Source of the DNA: Chitinophaga solisilvae
GTDB lineage: Bacteria > Bacteroidota > Bacteroidia > Chitinophagales > Chitinophagaceae
Length of the DNA: 64,000 bases
NCBI RefSeq assembly: GCF_009928525.1
Contig: NZ_JAABOK010000002.1
Location: 682,001-746,000, forward strand
Reading direction: 5' to 3'
The translations under genes were made by a program, and so were the position numbers. This document shows positions 17,423-25,657 of the stretch, piece after piece; position 1 is the stretch's first letter; each line of letters begins with the position of its first letter. The notes below the pieces were generated by a model. That model was not told the DNA's origin, searched no databases, and saw only the letters and a program-made list of their open reading frames with translations.

Positions 17423-17806
17423 TGAAGAGAACAGCCGTTCCAGTTTTTCCTTCTTCAGAATTTTCTGCGATTGTGTGCCGGTAGCTATCAGCCGGTTATT
17501 ACAGCGGGCTTCATAGCGGCAGATAATTTCATTTCCCTGCAGGGCAGTGATAGTAGCGGTAAATACTACCTCGCTGCCCTGCAGGGCCGGTGATACATGA
17601 TCCACCGAAAGTTGTGTACCTATTCCTTCTTCTCCTTCTTCTTTCATTTCGAGTACAAACAGGCGGCAGCACCATTCCGCATCGCGGGCCAGCGCAAAAG
17701 TGGCGTATACCGGATGTACCTGTCCGCTGTCAAATGCAGCACAGTCTTCGGTTCTGACGATACGCCCGAATGTCTTTACATCTCCCGGCTGAAATATGGA
17801 TCGCAT
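17417..17806 (-). CDS. Hotdog-fold thioesterase-like protein
   Basis: 129 residues. The pattern HPVYATFALARDAEWCCRLFVLE ... GIGTQLSVDHVSPALQGSEVVFTATITALQGNEIICRYEARC resembles fluoroacetyl-CoA/acyl-CoA thioesterase-like hotdog proteins: His of a substrate loop, then a long helix and a five-strand sheet. The substrate is unknown. It begins 7 nt after the end of the Nramp-Usp gene on the same strand, so the two may be co-transcribed. It overlaps the response regulator gene tail-to-tail by 6 bp. Confidence 0.65.
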   Translation of the reverse strand: MRSIFQPGDVKTFGRIVRTEDCAAFDSGQVHPVYATFALARDAEWCCRLFVLEMKEEGEEGIGTQLSVDHVSPALQGSEVVFTATITALQGNEIICRYEARCNNRLIATGTQSQKILKKEKLERLFSSL

Positions 17807-17813
17807 AGAAAGT

Positions 17814-19685
17814 TTATTGAACTACCAGTACGGGTATTTTTACAAAATGTCTTACCTGGTTGGCGGTTTCGCCATAGATCCAGTCTTTGATACCTCTGTG
17901 GCCGTGGCCGCCCAGTACCAGGAAGTCTGCTTTTTCATCTATGGCAATACGGGCAATTTCCTTGGCACGATGTCGGAAACCCAGTACACCGTGCGCTTTG
18001 ATGCCGCGGCTTCTCAGCAGCGCCAGGTAAGTATCCAGCTGTTCCTGGTCCTTACGCGTTTCGAAGTCGTCCGACTCTTTCCCGAAGTATTTCGCAGAGG
18101 CGCTTTCCACAATATGAATCAAGACATACTCCGTATGTTCGTTACCGTGACCGATGGCATTGGCGATAATCTGTTCATCTTTTTTACTGAATTCCAGCGC
18201 CATGGCAATACGTTTGTATTCCGGCTTATCCAGCTCTCCCAGCGAAATCTGCGGCGTATGAATGCCGCCGGAGGCTTCCTGCCGGTAGCGGCTGGTAACA
18301 GGATAGATGATAGTGGTTACCAGCAGGATGACAAAGCCGATACCTGCCGCAATAATCACCCCGTCTACCAGTATATTACCGGAGCCGGTGATATAACCGA
18401 TGGCTTCGGTGTATACCATGCGCATATTCAAATATACCAACAATGCGGTGATGGCCCAGCTGGCAACTTTCACCGCCGGTTTGATAGCATAGTTACCCAT
18501 TGTTTTTTTGTCGCTCACAAAATGTATCAGCGGGATGATGGCGAATCCCAGCTGCATACTCAGCAGTACCTGGCTGAATACCAGCAGTTCGCCCACCTTT
18601 TTTTCGCCGGCAATCAGGATAACGAGCAAGGCGGGGATGATAGCGATCAGGCGGGTAAGCAGGCGGCGCAGCCAGGGGTTGATACGCAGGTGCAGGTATC
18701 CTTCCATGACGATCTGGCCGGCCAGCGTACCGGTAACGGTGCTGCTTTGTCCGGCTGCGATAAGCGCTACTGCAAAGAGTATAGGGGCCAGTTTGCTGCT
18801 CAGCAGCTGTGACAGCAGTTCGTATGCGTCCTGTATTTCGGCCACGTCTGTTCTGCCTGTTTTATAGAATACCGCAGCTGCGAGTATGAGGATGGCGGCA
18901 TTCACGAGGAAGGCCAGGTTGAGGGCGATGGTGCTATCGATGAAGTTGAGCTTCAGTGCCTGCCGGATGCCGGCATCTGTGCGTTTGATTTTGCGCGTTT
19001 GTACCAGTGCGGAGTGGAGGTACAGGTTATGCGGCATTACAGTGGCGCCGATAATGCCAATGGCAATATACAGGGCGTTGTTATCGGGGATAGAAGGCAC
19101 AAAGCCTTTCACTACTTCGTGCATTTCCGGTTTGGCCATTATAAGCTGTATCAGGAAGGATATCCCCACAATAGCCACCAGCGAAACGATGAAGGCTTCC
19201 ATCTTGCGGATACCGTAACGCTGCAATATGAGCAGCAGGAAGGTATCGAGGATGGTCAGACTTACCCCCCATATCAGCGGCAGGCCGGTAAGCAGCTGTA
19301 TACCGATGGCCATACCGAGTACTTCGGCCAGGTCTGTGGCGGCGATGGCTATTTCCGCGAGTACATACAGAAGGAAATTAACTCCGCGGGGATAGGTTTC
19401 ACGGTTCGCCTGTGCCAGATCGCGCCCGCGCACGATTCCCAGTCTGGCGCTGAGGCTCTGCAGCAGCAGCGCCATCATGTTACTCATCAGCAGTACCCAT
19501 AACAGTTTGTACCCGTACTGGCTGCCGCCGGCAAGATCCGTTGCCCAGTTGCCGGGATCCATATATCCTACGCTTACAAGGTAGGCGGGGCCAAAGAAGG
19601 CAAATAGCTTACGCCACCTTGATTTTTTGCTGGTATCTATACTCTGGTGTACATCGCTGAGCGATGTGTGAGGATGATGATTCAT
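17814..19685 (-). CDS. mntH: Nramp divalent-metal transporter fused to universal stress domain
   Basis: 623 residues versus about 400-450 for plain MntH. The Nramp part spans roughly 25-460, with the metal-binding MDPGNWATD in TM1 and MPHNLYLHS in TM6, both intact. The C-terminal 140 residues form a UspA domain (KRIAMALEFSKKDEQI at its start, LVLGGHGHRG followed by nine residues and GETANQV, the nucleotide-binding signature). It would import Mn2+ or Fe2+ with protons, while the Usp part may sense ATP or stress. The DtxR-type regulator lies upstream on the same strand, separated by palindrome B2. Confidence 0.93.
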   Translation of the reverse strand: MNHHPHTSLSDVHQSIDTSKKSRWRKLFAFFGPAYLVSVGYMDPGNWATDLAGGSQYGYKLLWVLLMSNMMALLLQSLSARLGIVRGRDLAQANRETYPRGVNFLLYVLAEIAIAATDLAEVLGMAIGIQLLTGLPLIWGVSLTILDTFLLLILQRYGIRKMEAFIVSLVAIVGISFLIQLIMAKPEMHEVVKGFVPSIPDNNALYIAIGIIGATVMPHNLYLHSALVQTRKIKRTDAGIRQALKLNFIDSTIALNLAFLVNAAILILAAAVFYKTGRTDVAEIQDAYELLSQLLSSKLAPILFAVALIAAGQSSTVTGTLAGQIVMEGYLHLRINPWLRRLLTRLIAIIPALLVILIAGEKKVGELLVFSQVLLSMQLGFAIIPLIHFVSDKKTMGNYAIKPAVKVASWAITALLVYLNMRMVYTEAIGYITGSGNILVDGVIIAAGIGFVILLVTTIIYPVTSRYRQEASGGIHTPQISLGELDKPEYKRIAMALEFSKKDEQIIANAIGHGNEHTEYVLIHIVESASAKYFGKESDDFETRKDQEQLDTYLALLRSRGIKAHGVLGFRHRAKEIARIAIDEKADFLVLGGHGHRGIKDWIYGETANQVRHFVKIPVLVVQ

Positions 19686-19700
19686 ATTATTCTCTGAATA

Positions 19701-19850
19701 ATAATTACGAATGACGAATTGCGAATTACGAATGCGGAAGCGAAGATCAAAACGTAGATTAAAGGTGATATTTAACAGATATCCCTAATAATCTACGTTT
19801 TGATCTTCGCTTCCGCATTCGTAATTCGCAATTCGTCATTCGTAATTCAT
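19701..19850. repeat. Palindromic element B2 (TACGAAT family)
   Basis: Outer arms of tandem AATTACG/AATGACG/AATTGCG units, inner stem GCGGAAGCGAAGATCAAAACGTAGATT. The loop carries AAAGGTGATATTTAA ... CCTAAT. Nearly the same loop appears in B6 (37177-37323) in the opposite orientation. It follows the mntR stop (19852) on the minus strand and separates mntR from mntH. Confidence 0.85.
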
Positions 19851-19851
19851 G

Positions 19852-20511
19852 TTAAACTGGTCTTACCATTATATGTTTCGCCACCTGTTCACTGATGGTC
19901 AGGGTGGGCTGATTTTTGATTTTGATTTCGATGGAATTATCGTATTCGTAGTGGGCGATAATTTCCAGCTGGGTGCCTAATTTGATGCTTTTGGCATTGA
20001 GGAATGCCAGCAGGGAAACGGATTGGTCCGTGACGGCGGTAACCACGAGGCGTTTGGCGTTGGCCTGGTCCAGGGAAGTCTGCGGGCGTGGTTTGGTTAT
20101 TTTTCCGTTGGCGTCGGGTATCGGGTCTCCGTGCGGATCTATGAGAGGGTTGCCCAGGTATTCGCTGAGGCGGTTAGTGAGTTTTTCGCTGCGAACGTGT
20201 TCCAGTTCTTCGGCAAGTTCATGGACTTCTTCCCAGCTGAAGGATAATTTCTCTACCAGGAAGCACTCCCACAGGCGATGGCGCCGTACGATCTGCAGGG
20301 CCGTTTTCCTGCCTTCTGCGGTGAGGGTGATGCCTTTATATTTTTCATAGTCGATGACCTGTTTCTCTTTCAGTTTTTTGGCCATATCGGTTACAGAGGC
20401 CGGTTTGGTGTCCAGTTCATAGGCCAGTGCGTTGGTACTGACAACGTTATCGCCTTCCTGGAGTTTATAGATGGCCTTCACATAATTCTCTTCTGCTACT
20501 GATAAGTTCAT
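19852..20511 (-). CDS. mntR: DtxR/MntR-family metal-dependent repressor
   Basis: 219 residues. A winged helix at 1-75 (SVAEENYVKAIYKLQ, STNALAYELDTKPASVTDMAKKLKEKQVI) is followed by a dimerisation/metal domain with RRHRLWECFL, SWEEVHELAEELEHV and NPLIDPHGDPIP, and an FeoA-like SH3 domain at the end. These are standard DtxR-family blocks. It would bind Mn2+ or Fe2+ and repress uptake. Three half-sites in its own upstream region (20515-20544), one containing a -7 box, indicate autoregulation. Its neighbour is the Nramp transporter. Confidence 0.92.
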   Translation of the reverse strand: MNLSVAEENYVKAIYKLQEGDNVVSTNALAYELDTKPASVTDMAKKLKEKQVIDYEKYKGITLTAEGRKTALQIVRRHRLWECFLVEKLSFSWEEVHELAEELEHVRSEKLTNRLSEYLGNPLIDPHGDPIPDANGKITKPRPQTSLDQANAKRLVVTAVTDQSVSLLAFLNAKSIKLGTQLEIIAHYEYDNSIEIKIKNQPTLTISEQVAKHIMVRPV

Positions 20512-20514
20512 TTC

Positions 20515-20544
20515 GTCTAAATTATTATTTAGACAAATCTAAAT
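20515..20544 (-). promoter_or_regulatory. Metal-regulator operator overlapping the mntR promoter
   Basis: Three alternating half-sites lie here: GTCTAAAT (20515-20522), ATTTAGAC (20527-20534) and ATCTAAAT (20537-20544). The first two form a perfect 8-bp inverted repeat with 4 bp between; the last two form a second one (ATTTAGA-CAA-TCTAAAT type). TAGATTTG, a TAnnTTTG match on the minus strand at 20534-20541, lies inside, so binding should block transcription. The resemblance to DtxR-family boxes is by recall. Confidence 0.65.
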
Positions 20545-20643
20545 AATTAATCTGAACTTTTTCTGTATCCGGTATGTTTTTTGATTTTAGCAGCGCACAT
20601 ATAAAAATTATATCTAACTTTTCGCCCAGAATCAATTTTTGTA

Positions 20644-21576
20644 ATGAAGCGTTACCTGTTATTATTATTGACAATTGGAGTTTTAGCGGCCTGCAAAACC
20701 AAGAAGAAGCCTGGAGGCGGCGCCGATGAGCCCATGACATTCGAGGACTTCAAGGCGTTGTTTACGCCCGGAGTACTTCCCTACAAACTGACTGCCGACA
20801 CATTACGGATGCCGCTTGCCGATTCCCTTTCTGTGGATACCGCCGATGTGCACCGTTTCCTGACTGACACACTTACCAAAGGAGATTACGGGAAAAATGA
20901 ACGCGTGAAACTGTTTCCGCTGCAGCTGATCCCTGGCAATGAAGTGGATTTTATGGTACTGAAAGCGGTAGGAAAAAGCCAGACCACCGGCTATCTCTGC
21001 TTCCTGGACAAAAAAGGCAAATACCTGAACCGTATTCGTGTAGCCAACACCGGTAGTGCCGATGGATCCGTGATGGGGGTCAATATCGACAGTAAGAATG
21101 TGATCAAAATCAGTACGGAGAAGAAACTGAGCGGCAGCAATACTGCACTGAAAGAGGAGTTTTATGCAGTTGGCAAGGATGGCAACACCCAGCTGATCAT
21201 GACTAACTCCAACGGCCCTACGAATCCGGGCCAGATCTTCAATCCGATTGATACCTTACCCCGCAAGCATAAATTCTCCGGCGACTATACCTCCGGTGAA
21301 ATGAACATCGTTTCCATCCGCGATGGCGACGATCCCAAAACATTCCTGTTCTTCATCACCTTCTCCAAGGATAACGGCAACTGCAAAGGGGAACTGAGCG
21401 GAAAAGGCCATTACATTGCGGGCAACCGGGGTGAATTCAAAGACAAGGAATCCTCCTGCGGCATCTCCTTCCAATTTTCTTCCGGCCGCGTAAGCATCCG
21501 CGAAATAGGTGGCTGCGGCGCATACAGAGGAATTAAGTGTTTCTTTGAAGGAGGCTTTGGCAGGAAGAAAAAATAA
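20644..21576 (+). CDS. Hypothetical lipoprotein
   Basis: 310 residues. The lipobox LAAC puts the lipidated Cys at 17, followed by a Lys-rich linker. The mature part is mixed alpha/beta, with a region resembling a repeated surface-protein fold (YLCFLDKKGKYLNRIRV, KNVIKISTEKKL). The tail is rich in Gly and Cys (SSCGISF, GGCGAYRGIKCFF) and very basic (GRKKK). I do not recognise a family. It is transcribed alone, divergent from mntR, and its TAA stop is also the first bases of palindrome B3. Confidence 0.7.
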   Translation: MKRYLLLLLTIGVLAACKTKKKPGGGADEPMTFEDFKALFTPGVLPYKLTADTLRMPLADSLSVDTADVHRFLTDTLTKGDYGKNERVKLFPLQLIPGNEVDFMVLKAVGKSQTTGYLCFLDKKGKYLNRIRVANTGSADGSVMGVNIDSKNVIKISTEKKLSGSNTALKEEFYAVGKDGNTQLIMTNSNGPTNPGQIFNPIDTLPRKHKFSGDYTSGEMNIVSIRDGDDPKTFLFFITFSKDNGNCKGELSGKGHYIAGNRGEFKDKESSCGISFQFSSGRVSIREIGGCGAYRGIKCFFEGGFGRKKK

Positions 21577-21710
21577 TTGCGAATTACGAATTGCGAATTA
21601 CGAATGAGGAGCGAAGATTTAAGCGGATAAAGAATTTACTTCTTCGCTTAAATCTTCGCTCCTCATTCGTAATTCGCAATTCGTAATTCGCAATTCGTAA
21701 TTCGCAATTA
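21574..21710. repeat. Palindromic element B3 (TACGAAT family)
   Basis: Tandem AATTGCG/AATTACG arms, inner stem GAGGAGCGAAGATTTAAGCG. The loop (21626-21644) reads GATAAAGAATTTACTTCTT. Apart from one extra G, this loop is the exact reverse complement of the B4 loop (28203-28330), while the stems are the same. It joins the lipoprotein stop to the tRNA terminator. Confidence 0.88.
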
Positions 21711-21711
21711 C

Positions 21712-21752
21712 AATAAAAAAGCCCCGCAGTGAAACTGCGAGGCTTTTTTATT
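21712..21752 (-). terminator. Terminator of the tRNA-Val cluster
   Basis: Hairpin AAAGCC(T/C)CGCAG/CTGCGGGGC with loop TTTCA and T-tracts on both sides. Read on the minus strand it follows the last tRNA-Val by about 10 nt. Symmetry means it may also work on the plus strand. Confidence 0.85.
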
Positions 21753-21760
21753 GTACGAAG

Positions 21761-21835
21761 TGGGAGCTACTGGATTCGAACCAGTGACCCTCTGCTTGTA
21801 AGGCAGATGCTCTGAACCAGCTGAGCTAAGCTCCC
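21761..21835 (-). tRNA. tRNA-Val (anticodon TAC), copy 3 in transcription order
   Basis: 75 nt on the minus strand. The acceptor stem GGGAGCT pairs with AGCTCCC. The D-arm is TTAGCTCAGCTGGTTC, the anticodon loop CTTACAA reads TAC (Val), and the T-arm loop is GTTCGAATC. CCA is not encoded. The sequence is identical to the two neighbouring copies. Confidence 0.97.
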
Positions 21836-21865
21836 TGATAAGGATCCTTTAAAGACGATGAAGTG

Positions 21866-21940
21866 TGGGAGCTACTGGATTCGAACCAGTGACCCTCTGC
21901 TTGTAAGGCAGATGCTCTGAACCAGCTGAGCTAAGCTCCC
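21866..21940 (-). tRNA. tRNA-Val (anticodon TAC), copy 2
   Basis: Same 75-nt sequence as its neighbours, separated by 30 nt from the previous copy. The anticodon TAC, T-loop and acceptor stem are all intact. Confidence 0.97.
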
Positions 21941-21971
21941 TAAAAAAGATCCTTAAATAAATTTGAAGTGG

Positions 21972-22046
21972 TGGGAGCTACTGGATTCGAACCAGTGACC
22001 CTCTGCTTGTAAGGCAGATGCTCTGAACCAGCTGAGCTAAGCTCCC
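21972..22046 (-). tRNA. tRNA-Val (anticodon TAC), copy 1 (promoter-proximal)
   Basis: First of three identical tRNA-Val genes in the transcript. The promoter at 22088-22119 lies about 40 nt upstream on the minus strand. The spacers between copies share AGGATC-like remnants, suggesting tandem duplication. Confidence 0.97.
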
Positions 22047-22087
22047 ATTTTTCTTCGTGACCACCGAGCCTTTCGTTCGATGGGATT

Positions 22088-22119
22088 GCAAAGGTATAAA
22101 CTATTTTTATTCTACCAAA
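22088..22119 (-). promoter_or_regulatory. Consensus Bacteroidota promoter for the tRNA-Val cluster
   Basis: Read on the minus strand: TTTG (22116-22119), exactly 19 bp, then TACCTTTGC (22088-22096). This is a full match to the TTTG-N19-TAnnTTTGC consensus. The tRNA starts at 22046, about 36 nt past the expected start point. Confidence 0.8.
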
Positions 22120-22142
22120 TATTTTTTCAAATATTATAATCG

Positions 22143-22185
22143 CATCTGCCTGAAACTGTTAAGTATAAAGGGTTTCAGGTAGATG
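22143..22185. terminator. Hairpin, likely terminator of the antiporter gene
   Basis: CATCTGCCTGAAAC pairs with GTTTCAGGTAGATG (14 bp, one mismatch) around a 15-nt loop. It lies 64 nt beyond the antiporter stop and just upstream of the tRNA promoter. The best T-tract (TTTTTTC) is on the plus-strand side, so the minus-strand role is inferred from position. Confidence 0.5.
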
Positions 22186-22248
22186 AAAATTTTTTCAACC
22201 AGTGATTGACAAGGCAAAAGTGTACACAAATTGAGCAATCAATGGGCT

Positions 22249-24402
22249 TTATTTTTTAGGTCCCTTGAAGATGCGTTTAACGGCTTTACCCAGTTTATTC
22301 AGGTTAGCCAGTTGTTCCTGTATAGGCGCCAGCGTTAGATCGTCCGGTTGCAGACCAGCTTCCACATAGTCGGTTGCTGTTTGTTCCGGATAGAGGAGAA
22401 TCACGTTGTTATCCTTGAAGTGACGGCCTACCTTAGCCGGTATACCTTCCATGTATGCATGATAGGAGAGTGTACCCTTGCGTGCGGTCACGATCACCAC
22501 CAGGTCATCGCGTGTGATATCACGGGAGAGGATGAGGAAATCTTCCATGGTATCAAACTGTTTGTAGGTTATATCGGCGCTGACTTTAGTCTGTACAATA
22601 TATGCTTCGGTGAATTGTCTGGTTTTTTCTGTTGAAAAGACCAGCAGTTTTGCGCCGGCCTGTTTGGCCAGCAGCAGCATTTTCTGCAGGTAGTGGAGGA
22701 AGCCCAGTTCGTATTCGGTATTGGGTGGGAGCACCAGCACCATCTTCTTGGTGGTGTTGAGCGGGTGCAGGAAATTGCAGACGTATACTGTTTCCCAGAC
22801 GCTCTGCAGCACGTTGTCCATGGTGGTGCCGAAGATAGTGCCGAACCAGCGGTCGGTAGTACTGGTTTTGTCGGTCCATCCCAGGATCACATCGCTGATC
22901 ATGAGTTCTTTGGCGGCGCGGGCAATACCATCCGACACGTTGAGGTCAATGCGGGTGACTACCTGCAGGTCGCTTTCTGTTGCGGCTGCGTGGATAATCG
23001 CTTTTTCCATCATCTTGTTCGTCAGGTGTATTTTATCACGGGCCTCTTCATTGTCCTGTACAACGGCGAGGGGATAGATGGGCGTAGGGGCGTGGGCATC
23101 CTTGATCATAACGGCGAAGTCGAGCAGCGATTCTATTTTATCCGGGTTGGAAACCGGTACCAGTATGCGTTCCGGCTGATCGGGCAGTTCCGGTTTATGA
23201 TCTCCGTCCTGTACTGCCAGTTTACGGCCGGCGCTTTCTGTTACAAAAGAGCCTACCATGCAGGTGATCAGAATGAGGATAACAGTGCCGTTGAGTACCG
23301 CCTCGTTTACCAGGTGCAGGTTGAAGCCGATGAGTATCACGGCAATGGTAGCTGCGGCGTGGGCGCTGCTCAATCCGAAGATGATGTTGCGTTGTGTAGG
23401 GCTGTATTTAAAAATCAGCTGGGTGAAGAAGGCGGCCAGCCACTTGCTGCTGAGCGCCATTGCGGTAAGCGTACCTGCGATAATCAGGGCTTCCGTGCCC
23501 TGCAGCAGTACGCGGAGATCTACCAGCATGCCCACGCTGATGAGGAAGAAGGGAATGAAGATGGCATTGCCGACAAATTCAATCCTGTTCATCAGCGGCG
23601 AAGTATGCGGAATCAGCTGATTGAGGGCCAGCCCCGCCAGGAAGGCGCCGATTATGCCTTCCACGCCTGCCAGTTCGGCCAGGAAGGCGGAGGCAAATAC
23701 CAATGCCAGCACAAATATGAAATGCGATGTTTTATCGTCTTTAATCTTCTTAAAAAACCATCTGCCTAATATCGGCATCAGCCAGAGGATGATAGCGGCA
23801 AAAATGGCCAGGGAAATACCCAGGCGTATCCAGAAATAGGTGTTGAGATTGCCTGCCTGCGCGCCGGTAATGATAGCCAGTATCAGCAATACCGCAGTGT
23901 CGGTGATGATAGTACCGCCAACGGCTACCGTCACAGCCTCATTTTTGGTAATGCCCAGACGGCTGGCCAGCGGATAAGCCACCAGCGTGTGGGTAGCGAA
24001 CATGCTGGCGATCAGGATGGTAGCCTTGAAATTGAAATGCAGCACATAGGTGCATATTACATACCCCAGCAACAGGGGAATGAAAAATGTGAGTGCACCG
24101 AAAACCATGCTGCGGTAGCGGTTTTTGAAAAACTCTGCCATGTCCAGTTCCAGCCCGGCCAGGAACATAATATACAGTAAACCGGCCTTCCCGAACAGAT
24201 CAATACTGTTCTTTTCTATCAGCCCGAACCCGTTTTCCCCGATCAGCATCCCGGCAATAATCAACCCTATAATACTGGGAATGCGCAGCTTGCGCAACAG
24301 AATAGGGGCCAGCAGAATAATAAACAATACGAGGGAGAAAATAGGAATGGGATCCTTCAGCGGTAACCGTACATCCATCAATAAAACCAGGCTATTACTC
24401 AT
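22249..24402 (-). CDS. CPA2-family cation/proton antiporter with Usp-like cytoplasmic domains
   Basis: 717 residues. A Na+/H+ exchanger-type core covers about 15-390, with roughly 12 membrane segments (PSIIGLIIAGMLIGENGFG, GLLYIMFLAGLELDM, FVFASAFLAELAGVEGIIGAFLAGLALN). About 320 cytoplasmic residues follow and look like two UspA-like halves (ERILVPVSNPDKIESLLDFA, KKMVLVLPPNTEYELGFLHYL). KefB/YbaL-type N-terminal halves carry the same core, but the TrkA domain is replaced here. It probably exports K+ or Na+ for protons. It is divergent from clpS across palindrome A5. Confidence 0.9.
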   Translation of the reverse strand: MSNSLVLLMDVRLPLKDPIPIFSLVLFIILLAPILLRKLRIPSIIGLIIAGMLIGENGFGLIEKNSIDLFGKAGLLYIMFLAGLELDMAEFFKNRYRSMVFGALTFFIPLLLGYVICTYVLHFNFKATILIASMFATHTLVAYPLASRLGITKNEAVTVAVGGTIITDTAVLLILAIITGAQAGNLNTYFWIRLGISLAIFAAIILWLMPILGRWFFKKIKDDKTSHFIFVLALVFASAFLAELAGVEGIIGAFLAGLALNQLIPHTSPLMNRIEFVGNAIFIPFFLISVGMLVDLRVLLQGTEALIIAGTLTAMALSSKWLAAFFTQLIFKYSPTQRNIIFGLSSAHAAATIAVILIGFNLHLVNEAVLNGTVILILITCMVGSFVTESAGRKLAVQDGDHKPELPDQPERILVPVSNPDKIESLLDFAVMIKDAHAPTPIYPLAVVQDNEEARDKIHLTNKMMEKAIIHAAATESDLQVVTRIDLNVSDGIARAAKELMISDVILGWTDKTSTTDRWFGTIFGTTMDNVLQSVWETVYVCNFLHPLNTTKKMVLVLPPNTEYELGFLHYLQKMLLLAKQAGAKLLVFSTEKTRQFTEAYIVQTKVSADITYKQFDTMEDFLILSRDITRDDLVVIVTARKGTLSYHAYMEGIPAKVGRHFKDNNVILLYPEQTATDYVEAGLQPDDLTLAPIQEQLANLNKLGKAVKRIFKGPKK

Positions 24403-24414
24403 AAAACATTTTTT

Positions 24415-24573
24415 TATTTGGTTATTTGAGATTTGATGGGAGATTTACGGATTTTGGAATTTTGAGATTTTGTAAATCAGCAAAGATCTTCGCTGCATTA
24501 TAAAATCTCAAAATTCCAAAATTCCAAAATCCGTAAATCTCCCATCAAATCTCAAATAACCAAATCTCAAATA
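24415..24573. repeat. Palindromic element A5 (ATTTG family), in a divergent promoter region
   Basis: Long arms: TTATTTGAGATTTGATGGGAG, then GATTTACGGATTTTGGAATTTTGAG, mirrored almost completely on the other side. The centre is GCAAAGATCTTCGCTGC. The right arm carries an extra CAAATCTC unit. It is the only one of the 18 elements that lies between two gene starts (antiporter and clpS) rather than behind a gene. Confidence 0.85.
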
Positions 24574-24644
24574 AAAAATCGCTTGCCAAATATGGATAAA
24601 TTAACGAATAATCCTTGTAATTTCGCGTAAAGCTTTTTTAAAAA

Positions 24645-24953
24645 ATGAGCGAAAGAACAAACACGGAAGTATTTACTGAGGAGCTGGTAGATGTGCTGAT
24701 AGCGGAAGATGAGCAGTTTCCCTTCAGCCTGGTGGTGTGGAATGATGACGTAAATACATTTGACTGGGTGATATCCTCCCTGATAGAGGTGTGTGGCCAC
24801 ACGCACCAGCAGGCGGAGCAATGCGCCCTGATTATTCATCATAACGGCAAATACGCCGTAAAGGAAGGGGAATATACCCGTCTGCGCCCTATGTGGGAAG
24901 CCCTGGTAGAAAGAGGTATCACTGCCACTATCGAAGAAATGGCCGACAAATAG
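24645..24953 (+). CDS. clpS: Clp protease adaptor ClpS
   Basis: 102 residues, typical for ClpS. The segment FSLVVWNDDVNTFDWVISSLIEVCGHTHQQAEQCALIIHHNG is the adaptor core with the N-degron pocket (WNDDVNTF) and the ClpA/C-binding region. It delivers proteins with destabilising N-termini to the Clp protease. The aat gene follows 18 nt downstream, joining recogniser and tag-adding enzyme of the Leu/N-degron pathway in one operon. Confidence 0.95.
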   Translation: MSERTNTEVFTEELVDVLIAEDEQFPFSLVVWNDDVNTFDWVISSLIEVCGHTHQQAEQCALIIHHNGKYAVKEGEYTRLRPMWEALVERGITATIEEMADK

Positions 24954-24971
24954 GCCTTAGTTTTATTATTG

Positions 24972-25610
24972 ATGACCGTTTTCCGTCTGAGTAAACAACT
25001 GGTGTTTCCCCCTGTTCAGCTGTCAGAATCCGACGGCCTGCTGGCGGTGGGTGGAGATCTGTCGGCCGACCGGCTGTTGCTGGCCTACCGTTCCGGTATC
25101 TTCCCCTGGTTTGATGAGCCGCCTATTCTATGGTGGAGCCCCGACCCCCGCTTTGTGCTGTTTCCCCAAAACCTGCGGGTATCTTCCAGTATGAAACAGG
25201 TATTGAAGAGCGGCAGATTCAGGATTACCTACAATGCAGACTTTCCTGCGGTAATTGCGCGCTGCAGCCGTATTGCACGACCCGGACAAACCGGTACCTG
25301 GATCACTGCAGAAATGAAAGCAGCCTATATACGTCTGCATCAGGCAGGCCACGCCATGTCTGTAGAATGCTGGCAGGACGACCGCCTTGTCGGGGGCCTC
25401 TACGGAATAAAAATAGGCCACTGCTTTTTCGGTGAATCGATGTTTGCTGAAGTCAGCAATGCTTCCAAAGCCGCGTTTATCACCTTCGTACAGGCATATG
25501 CCCATGAACTGAAGGTGATCGACTGCCAGGTGGAAACAGAGCACCTGGCCTCCCTGGGAGCCACATTTATCAGCCGGGAAGAATTTCTGCAGCTCCTCGA
25601 TTTTTCATAA
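24972..25610 (+). CDS. aat: Leucyl/phenylalanyl-tRNA-protein transferase
   Basis: 212 residues from the ATG at 24972 (an in-frame TTG lies directly before it). Aat signatures: GLLAVGGDLSADRLLLAYRSGIFPWF near 17-42, WWSPDPRFVL, GTWITAEMKAAY, SVECWQDDRLVGGLYGIKIG and GESMFAEVSNASKAAF. It transfers Leu or Phe to N-terminal Arg/Lys, creating ClpS degrons. It is coupled to clpS upstream. Confidence 0.96.
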   Translation: MTVFRLSKQLVFPPVQLSESDGLLAVGGDLSADRLLLAYRSGIFPWFDEPPILWWSPDPRFVLFPQNLRVSSSMKQVLKSGRFRITYNADFPAVIARCSRIARPGQTGTWITAEMKAAYIRLHQAGHAMSVECWQDDRLVGGLYGIKIGHCFFGESMFAEVSNASKAAFITFVQAYAHELKVIDCQVETEHLASLGATFISREEFLQLLDFS

Positions 25611-25657
25611 CTTTCATTGCTTTCCTGATAAAAAATTTCGCACTAAAATTTACCACC

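Noticed and set aside
21761..22046. tRNA-Val cluster as an integration (att) site
   Set aside because: No integrase, no direct tRNA-end repeat and no foreign gene block next to it.
22693..23769. 358-codon frame opposite the antiporter gene
   Set aside because: Antisense shadow; composition of reversed membrane segments, no start or promoter.
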